A DNA stretch of 5,045 nucleotides from Synergistales bacterium. GTDB lineage: Bacteria > Synergistota > Synergistia > Synergistales > Aminobacteriaceae. How positions within the stretch are numbered: position 1 is the stretch's first letter; each line of letters begins with the position of its first letter. This document shows, in pieces, positions 1 through 3,234 of this stretch. The DNA lies in assembly GCA_026002715.1 (NCBI GenBank), contig BOCC01000145.1:1-5045 (forward strand), written 5' to 3'. The notes below the pieces were generated by a model. It was not told the DNA's origin. It saw nothing but the letters and a program-made list of their open reading frames with translations, and made no database searches. A program made the translations under genes and the position numbers.

Positions 1-343
1 GTATAGCGAGCGACGTGACGGGAAGCTGAAGTCGGTCGCTCATGCGGTAGTATCCTTGGAACATTCGCAGCGGCAAATCTTTATCTGGCTCATGCTGCTG
101 CTCTATATGAAACACTATCCGCTGGTCCGCGCCTGTCTTAAGTGGGATAGACAGAGCGACGTCCGAATTTCTCATGCCCTTGTCTGAGTCAGAACCGATA
201 GCCGGCAACTCACCCGAAACCAACATAGGTTTTATGCTATAATCTCTGTCTGCCGCTAAATCCGGCTTGAAGAACAGAAGCGCGTCGTCTACGTTCTCGG
301 TTATACAATCTTTCCATGCTCTATCGATCCAGTGTTCACTCAT
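1..343 (-). CDS. Rpn-family PD-(D/E)XK nuclease / putative transposase, N-terminal part
   Basis: The reading frame is open from the ATG at 343-341 to the left edge, giving the first 114 residues; the rest lies outside the window. The N-terminus (MSEHWIDRAWK) and the core SDVALSIPLK...RIVFHIEQQHEPDKDLPLRMFQGYYRMSDRL match the recombination-promoting nuclease (Rpn, formerly YhgA-like transposase) family. Asp61 (DVAL) and Glu81 (HIEQQ) sit where the PD-(D/E)XK acidic and E-x-Q residues are expected, and RMFQGYYRM corresponds to the family's RM..Y segment. Family members are DNA endonucleases linked to RecA-independent recombination; activity here is inferred. The start at 343 has a GGGAG 10 nt upstream (plus-strand 354-358). 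An in-frame ATG seven codons further upstream (364) has no ribosome binding site and is less likely. It is transcribed divergently from the toxin-antitoxin operon. The family assignment is by motif recognition only, and the full protein would be expected to be about 250-320 residues. Confidence 0.8.
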   Translation of the reverse strand, partial: MSEHWIDRAWKDCITENVDDALLFFKPDLAADRDYSIKPMLVSGELPAIGSDSDKGMRNSDVALSIPLKTGADQRIVFHIEQQHEPDKDLPLRMFQGYYRMSDRLQLPVTSLAI

Positions 344-353
344 ACTCGCGCGG

Positions 354-358
354 CTCCC
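354..358 (-). promoter_or_regulatory. Ribosome binding site of the Rpn-family gene
   Basis: The minus strand reads GGGAG, 10 nt before the ATG at 343. It decides between two in-frame ATGs, because the upstream ATG at 364 is preceded only by a CAA-rich leader without a Shine-Dalgarno sequence. Confidence 0.5.
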
Positions 359-364
359 GTTCAT

Positions 365-384
365 TTAGTTGTTGTTAGTTGTTG
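365..384. repeat. Two perfect tandem copies of a 10-bp unit (TTAGTTGTTG)
   Basis: The 10-mer TTAGTTGTTG is repeated twice back to back with no mismatch. Read on the minus strand it gives a CAA/CTAA-rich, poorly structured RNA that would form the start of the nuclease mRNA leader, between the predicted start site (near 385) and the start codon. It may help translation initiation or be a slippage-prone site; no function is established. Confidence 0.6.
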
Positions 385-396
385 TAGGGATATTAT
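369..396 (+). promoter_or_regulatory. Possible divergent plus-strand promoter sharing the -10 box
   Basis: TTGTTG (369-374) is followed after 16 nt by TATTAT (391-396), a 5/6 match to the -10 consensus that overlaps the minus-strand TATAAT. A transcript would start near 403. There is no protein gene directly downstream, but a terminator lies at 457-496, so the product would be a short RNA. The -35 is poor, so this is tentative. Confidence 0.25.
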
Positions 397-400
397 AGCA
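392..400 (-). promoter_or_regulatory. Extended -10 promoter for the Rpn-family gene
   Basis: The minus strand reads TGCTATAAT: a perfect TATAAT hexamer preceded by the extended -10 TG motif. No good -35 is visible 16-18 nt upstream, which fits an extended -10 promoter. Transcription would start near 385 and leave a leader of about 40 nt before the ATG at 343. The same AT-rich box also reads TATTAT on the plus strand (391-396). Confidence 0.5.
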
Positions 401-402
401 AA

Positions 403-498
403 TCTTGGGCTGCTTACTGCCGACATGGTAGGGGTCGGCAAAATTTGTGCAAAGATAAAGCCCCGGCCTCGATTCTCGCTGCGGACCGGGGCTTTTGT
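403..498 (+). ncRNA. Candidate small RNA ending at the orphan terminator
   Basis: This is an inference from layout. A plausible plus-strand promoter (369-396) is followed by a 7-bp stem-loop (TGCCGAC 418-424 with GTCGGCA 434-440, 9-nt loop), a single-stranded A/T-rich linker and an intrinsic terminator (457-496), with no convincing reading frame. The terminator otherwise has no gene to terminate on the plus strand. I recognise no known RNA family. The stem-loop could equally be an operator overlapping the -35 region of the minus-strand nuclease promoter. Confidence 0.2.
457..496. terminator. Orphan bidirectional intrinsic terminator
   Basis: AAAGCCCCGG (457-466) pairs perfectly over 10 bp with CCGGGGCTTT (486-495). 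CC/GG pairing past a bulged A485 extends the stem by two. On the plus strand it ends in TTTT; on the minus strand the stem runs into CTTTATCTTT, so it could work in both directions. It is orphan: no recognised protein gene reads into it from either side. It is closely related to the terminator at 1247-1293, including the TTCTCGCT loop. Confidence 0.7.
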
Positions 499-633
499 GT
501 TGGATGTCGCGGTATTTTGCTGTTTCTACCGCTTGGGTTTATTTTGGTGTTCACTGTAATTATTGGCTTACTTAAATTCGTGCTTAAATCCGTTTTATCA
601 GCACCTAAAAATAAACTTCACGAAAAAGTGCGT

Positions 634-662
634 TTGTGATATGCTTCAATTATGGGTAATAT
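634..662 (+). promoter_or_regulatory. Probable promoter of the toxin-antitoxin operon
   Basis: TTGTGA (634-639) and TAATAT (657-662) are separated by exactly 17 nt; each matches the sigma-70 consensus at 4 of 6 positions. The start site would be near 669, leaving a leader of about 85 nt. A short perfect inverted repeat, CAAT-GT-ATTG (681-690), lies just downstream and is the only palindrome I see that could be an antitoxin operator; that link is speculative. Confidence 0.35.
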
Positions 663-739
663 AGCAAAGAGAAAGATATTCAATGTATTGCATTTGCTAA
701 AAAGAGAAACAATGGTGATTATGCTTGGTAAATGATGAC

Positions 740-745
740 AGGAGG
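740..745 (+). promoter_or_regulatory. Shine-Dalgarno of the antitoxin gene
   Basis: A perfect AGGAGG lies 8 nt before the ATG at 754. It fixes the antitoxin start and predicts strong translation, as expected for the first gene of a toxin-antitoxin operon. Confidence 0.85.
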
Positions 746-753
746 CATAAAAG

Positions 754-978
754 ATGACCACGGCGACACTGGATCGCAGGGAGAAGTTGGTTCGTCGTGT
801 CCGAGAGTTACCGGACAGCACGGTTGATTCAGTTATGGAATTTATTGACGAAGTAGAAGAGCATGAGCCTAACGCGGAGACAATAGCTGTTCTGGAGGAC
901 ATTGAAGCCCGCCGCGACATGGTTGGCCCGTTCAATACTTTAGAAGAAATGTTCAGAGACTTTGGCGTCAAATGTTGA
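754..978 (+). CDS. RelB/DinJ-like antitoxin of a YafQ-type toxin-antitoxin pair
   Basis: A 74-residue acidic protein. Residues 8-36 (REKLVRRVRELPDSTVDSVMEFIDEV) form an amphipathic helix pair like the N-terminal dimerisation/DNA-binding part of small antitoxins (DUF2281-like). Residues 39-70 contain PNAETIAVLEDIE and VGPFNTLEEMF, the toxin-wrapping C-terminal pattern seen in RelB/DinJ antitoxins that accompany YafQ toxins. In this family the antitoxin blocks the mRNA interferase active site and, alone or with the toxin, represses its own operon. It has a perfect AGGAGG 8 nt upstream, and its TGA stop overlaps the toxin start (ATGTTGA), which indicates translational coupling. The antitoxin looks intact although its partner is broken. 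The exact Pfam family is uncertain; the antitoxin role is well supported by partner and layout. Confidence 0.85.
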   Translation: MTTATLDRREKLVRRVRELPDSTVDSVMEFIDEVEEHEPNAETIAVLEDIEARRDMVGPFNTLEEMFRDFGVKC

Positions 979-1190
979 CACCGGATCCTTCTGGAGCGTT
1001 CAAAAAAGATATTCAGAAGCTCGCAATCAGAGGGTATGATATTTTAAGGTCATTCCATCCTTTAGCGTTACTTTTGAATAACGGAGTATTACCGCCTCAA
1101 TATCGAGATCACCCGTTAAAAGGCAAATGGACAGGGTATCGAGAATTTCATGTTGAATCAGATTGGGTAGTCATCTATCGCATCACATGA
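972..1190 (+). CDS. YafQ-family mRNA-interferase toxin, cut short by an in-frame TGA
   Basis: The frame gives 72 residues ending YRIT-stop, where YafQ toxins (RelE/ParE superfamily, ribosome-dependent mRNA endonucleases) normally run to about 90. Recognisable parts are the N-terminal FKKDIQKL helix, LPPQYRDHPLKGKWTGYREFHVESDWVVIYRI with the His of DHPL, and the His, Asp and Trp of HVESDW; these correspond to the E. coli YafQ active-site region. The segment carrying the final catalytic His and the C-terminal Phe (RTGTH..LF) is missing from this product but is encoded in frame right after the TGA at 1188-1190. The gene starts inside the antitoxin stop region (7-nt overlap) without a strong ribosome binding site of its own, so it is probably translationally coupled. 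As read, the toxin should be inactive. A sequencing error or TGA recoding would restore a normal-length protein. Confidence 0.85.
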   Translation: MLTPDPSGAFKKDIQKLAIRGYDILRSFHPLALLLNNGVLPPQYRDHPLKGKWTGYREFHVESDWVVIYRIT

Positions 1191-1241
1191 GAGCTTTTAA
1201 CGCTTGCCAGAACCGGAACCCACACCGATTTGTTCAAGTGA
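1191..1241 (+). pseudogene. Orphaned C-terminal end of the YafQ toxin, beyond the in-frame TGA
   Basis: In the same frame as the toxin, the 16 codons after the TGA read ELLTLARTGTHTDLFK, followed by a second TGA (1239-1241). This matches the conserved YafQ C-terminus; E. coli YafQ ends KLLRFERTGTHAALFG after YKLTD. The alignment places the TGA at exactly one residue between YRIT and ELL, with no gap. The full-length toxin would therefore be 972-1241, 89 residues, interrupted by a single nonsense codon. Known roles in YafQ: the His of RTGTH is catalytic and the following Phe contributes to activity. Confidence 0.8.
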
Positions 1242-1246
1242 TTTCA

Positions 1247-1293
1247 ATAAAAGCCCCGGCCTTGGGCTTCTCGCTACGGGCCGGAGCTTTTAT
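1247..1293. terminator. Bidirectional intrinsic terminator between convergent genes
   Basis: ATAAAAGCCCCGGCC (1247-1261) pairs with GGCCGGAGCTTTTAT (1279-1293) over 15 bp with a single C-A mismatch (1255/1285). T-runs are present on both strands. It lies 5 nt after the restored toxin stop (1241) and 32 nt after the stop of the lipoprotein gene on the other strand (1326), so it serves both units. Stem and loop are close to those of the terminator at 457-496. Confidence 0.85.
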
Positions 1294-1325
1294 GCTGATC
1301 ACTGTAAATCAGTATTTCTGAAAAC

Positions 1326-3143
1326 CTACATCTGTTTGACCAAATTGACCGTGAAAGTAAAGGAACCGTCCTCGTCTCTGTAAGAACCATTCGCTACCGC
1401 CTGCGTATCGGATGTAAAGGTTACGGTCAAGTCTTCGCCGTCTATAAAAGTCCAACGTAATGTGTTCTCGTCTACTTTTGTGAGCGGCAACCTCATCGTG
1501 CCATACTCGTATTCGAAAGTCTCGCTCCCCATCCCCGCCGCGCTGACGGTGACGTTGGCGTATACCGGCCCGCATTTGACAGCTATGAGATTGCCTAAGT
1601 TTAGATCAGCCTCAAATTCCACATCCATCCGGTATGTGTTCATCCTCACCGTAATCGGATAACCCTCGTAAGTCCCAGATCCAGAACCGCTGGTAGACAC
1701 CCAGCGCCCGTTTTTCTCGAAAAAGGACACGCCGCCTTCTCCAATTGGCTCCGCGCCGTCGTTGCTTGGCATGCCGTTATGTCTTGCGTCTTTCCCTATC
1801 CCCCAACTCGCTCTTGTGCCAGGTTTGTCGTAGAAGTTGCCGGTGATGGAATTGGGTGCGCGGTTGGAGTTTGTACCAGCGATGCCAAGGGTTTGGACTT
1901 GGCCTTCTAATGGTGTAATTTTGCCACTGGCAAGGCAGTTTGTTATCGTACCGGTGCTTTCGTTCACACCGACAAGACCGCCGCACTCAACAATGTTTTT
2001 TCTTCTATCATTAAGACTAACACTACCACTGGATTTGCAGTTAGTTATCGCGCCGAAGTTTCTACCGACAAGGCCTCCGACAGGACCTCCACTAACGCTA
2101 CCGCTGGCGGTGCAGTCTGTTATAGTGCCACCAACTCCGTTCTCACCGACAAGGCCTCCGGCATAGTCGGAGGTCGAATAGCCGCCACCAAAAACACTAC
2201 CACTGGATTTACAGTTCGTAATCGTGCCGTAGTTCGCAACGACAAGACCTCCGACACGGTCCCCACCAACTTTAACGCTGGCGGTGCAGTTCGTAATCAT
2301 GCCGGAGTTTTCGTAGACAAGGCCTCCGATAGAGCCTCCTCCACTACCGCTGGTGGTGCAGTTCGTAATCGTGCCGGAGTTTTCGTAGACAAGGCCTCCG
2401 ATAGGGCCTCCTCCACTAACGCTGGCGGTGCAGTTCGTAATCGTGCCAGAGTTTTCGCTTACAAGGCCTCCAGAATGGCGCCCAGCAACGCTACCACTGT
2501 AGGTGCAGTTCGTGATTGTGCCTGTGTTCCTACCGACAAGACCACCGACGACGCCTCTTGTGCCGCCACCGTCTCCCTTGACGCTACCGCTTTTTACGTG
2601 ACAGTTTTCTATGGTTCCGGCGTTCCTCCCCACTAAGCCGCCAATGCTATCTTCCTTGGATGAGATGTTGACGTTATCATATGTAGTGTTGAGAAGTTCG
2701 CCACTGTGTACGCCAATAAAACCAGTAACGACATCGGAGTCATCGTCAACTGCCAGTGTTCTTGCCGCAAATGTCATGTTCTTAAACGTTATCGTATGAC
2801 CTCCGCCGTCGAACGTGCCTTCAAACTCTCCTATCGGTGTCCATTCGCCGGCGACGTCGATATTGGCTGCGAGTTTGATTGTTTTACCTTTAAATCTGTC
2901 CGAATCATTGGCAATCGCAGCGAGGCCGCGCAGCTGCGCGCCATTGCCGATCGACAAATCAGTCGTCGTAACATCATACCAAGAGGTATCCGCAACTCCC
3001 GGCTGTTCGTCAGGAACACTCGGCTCGCTTGGCGCAGGCGTTACCGACCCCTCATTCCTTCCGCCGCCGCCGCACCCGCCGGTCATCAAAACGCAAGCCG
3101 CCAACAACAACATCAACCACCCTAAACCGTTTCTTCTCCGCAT
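1326..3143 (-). CDS. GLUG-repeat lipoprotein, predicted surface beta-helix protein
   Basis: A 605-residue protein. Residues 1-24 are a signal peptide (MRRRN, then a Leu/Ala/Met-rich core) with two candidate lipid-attachment cysteines: Cys17 in a canonical LAAC, after a short hydrophobic core, and Cys24 in TGGC followed by GGGG. Residues 29-50 are a Pro/Ser/Glu spacer. Residues 52-120 (DTSWY...GAQLRGLAAI...FKGKTIKLAANIDV...WTPIG...GTFDGGGHTI) are the N-cap module typical of GLUG proteins. Residues 141-167 are a degenerate repeat; residues 168-418 hold nine clear GLUG repeats (GGLVxxNxGTITNCxxSGSV) and 420-439 a decayed tenth. Residues 472-605 are a beta-rich C-terminal domain I do not recognise. 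GLUG arrays are predicted beta-solenoids of secreted or surface proteins; an adhesive or binding role is inference. GGAGGT lies 9 nt before the ATG. The gene follows the hydrolase/GLUG gene by 91 bp on the same strand, probably as an operon, and ends TAG just before a terminator. Confidence 0.88.
   Translation of the reverse strand: MRRRNGLGWLMLLLAACVLMTGGCGGGGRNEGSVTPAPSEPSVPDEQPGVADTSWYDVTTTDLSIGNGAQLRGLAAIANDSDRFKGKTIKLAANIDVAGEWTPIGEFEGTFDGGGHTITFKNMTFAARTLAVDDDSDVVTGFIGVHSGELLNTTYDNVNISSKEDSIGGLVGRNAGTIENCHVKSGSVKGDGGGTRGVVGGLVGRNTGTITNCTYSGSVAGRHSGGLVSENSGTITNCTASVSGGGPIGGLVYENSGTITNCTTSGSGGGSIGGLVYENSGMITNCTASVKVGGDRVGGLVVANYGTITNCKSSGSVFGGGYSTSDYAGGLVGENGVGGTITDCTASGSVSGGPVGGLVGRNFGAITNCKSSGSVSLNDRRKNIVECGGLVGVNESTGTITNCLASGKITPLEGQVQTLGIAGTNSNRAPNSITGNFYDKPGTRASWGIGKDARHNGMPSNDGAEPIGEGGVSFFEKNGRWVSTSGSGSGTYEGYPITVRMNTYRMDVEFEADLNLGNLIAVKCGPVYANVTVSAAGMGSETFEYEYGTMRLPLTKVDENTLRWTFIDGEDLTVTFTSDTQAVANGSYRDEDGSFTFTVNLVKQM
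1890..2642 (-). repeat. Array of nine GLUG repeats, 24-33 codons each
   Basis: In the lipoprotein the units begin at residues 168, 200, 225, 249, 273, 298, 329, 356 and 388, each opening GGLV and containing a GTITNC-like core. Units 3, 4 and 5 (2400-2471, 2328-2399 and 2253-2327) are the most alike. Units 3 and 4 are both exactly 72 bp and match at 65 of 72 bases by direct comparison, which indicates recent tandem duplication within the gene. Each unit carries one Cys at the same position. Confidence 0.85.
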
Positions 3144-3152
3144 TGTCTTTCT

Positions 3153-3158
3153 ACCTCC
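3153..3158 (-). promoter_or_regulatory. Shine-Dalgarno of the GLUG lipoprotein gene
   Basis: The minus strand reads GGAGGT, 9 nt before the ATG at 3143. It confirms the start, which also begins a typical signal peptide. In the 91-bp gap (3144-3234) I see neither a convincing promoter nor a terminator, which supports cotranscription with the gene upstream. Confidence 0.8.
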
Positions 3159-3234
3159 GACTAAAAAAGTTTTTGAAACACCAAGCCGTATCCGACTACA
3201 CCGCCGACACTCAAGCCGCCCTTAGGGGCTATCG

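Noticed and set aside
332..639. Two plus-strand open frames of 75 and 64 codons
   Set aside because: They run through the nuclease start, the promoter and the terminator hairpin, resemble no family and lack good ribosome binding sites.
618..971. 117-codon minus-strand open frame
   Set aside because: It lies opposite the well-supported antitoxin, has low-complexity Ser-rich content and no ribosome binding site; it is an antisense shadow.
1188..1190. TGA as selenocysteine or as a reassigned sense codon in the toxin
   Set aside because: Homologues have Asp or similar here rather than Cys, no convincing hairpin follows the TGA, and both the antitoxin and the restored toxin frame end in TGA, which argues for ordinary stop use.
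1837..2166. 109-codon plus-strand frame with Pro-rich repeats
   Set aside because: It is the complement of the GLUG array; its repetitiveness comes from the minus-strand repeats.
2040..2560. Regularly spaced DNA repeats resembling a CRISPR-like array
   Set aside because: The period follows codons (24-33 aa units), the reading frame is open throughout, and the units translate as GLUG repeats; spacing is variable and there are no unique spacers.
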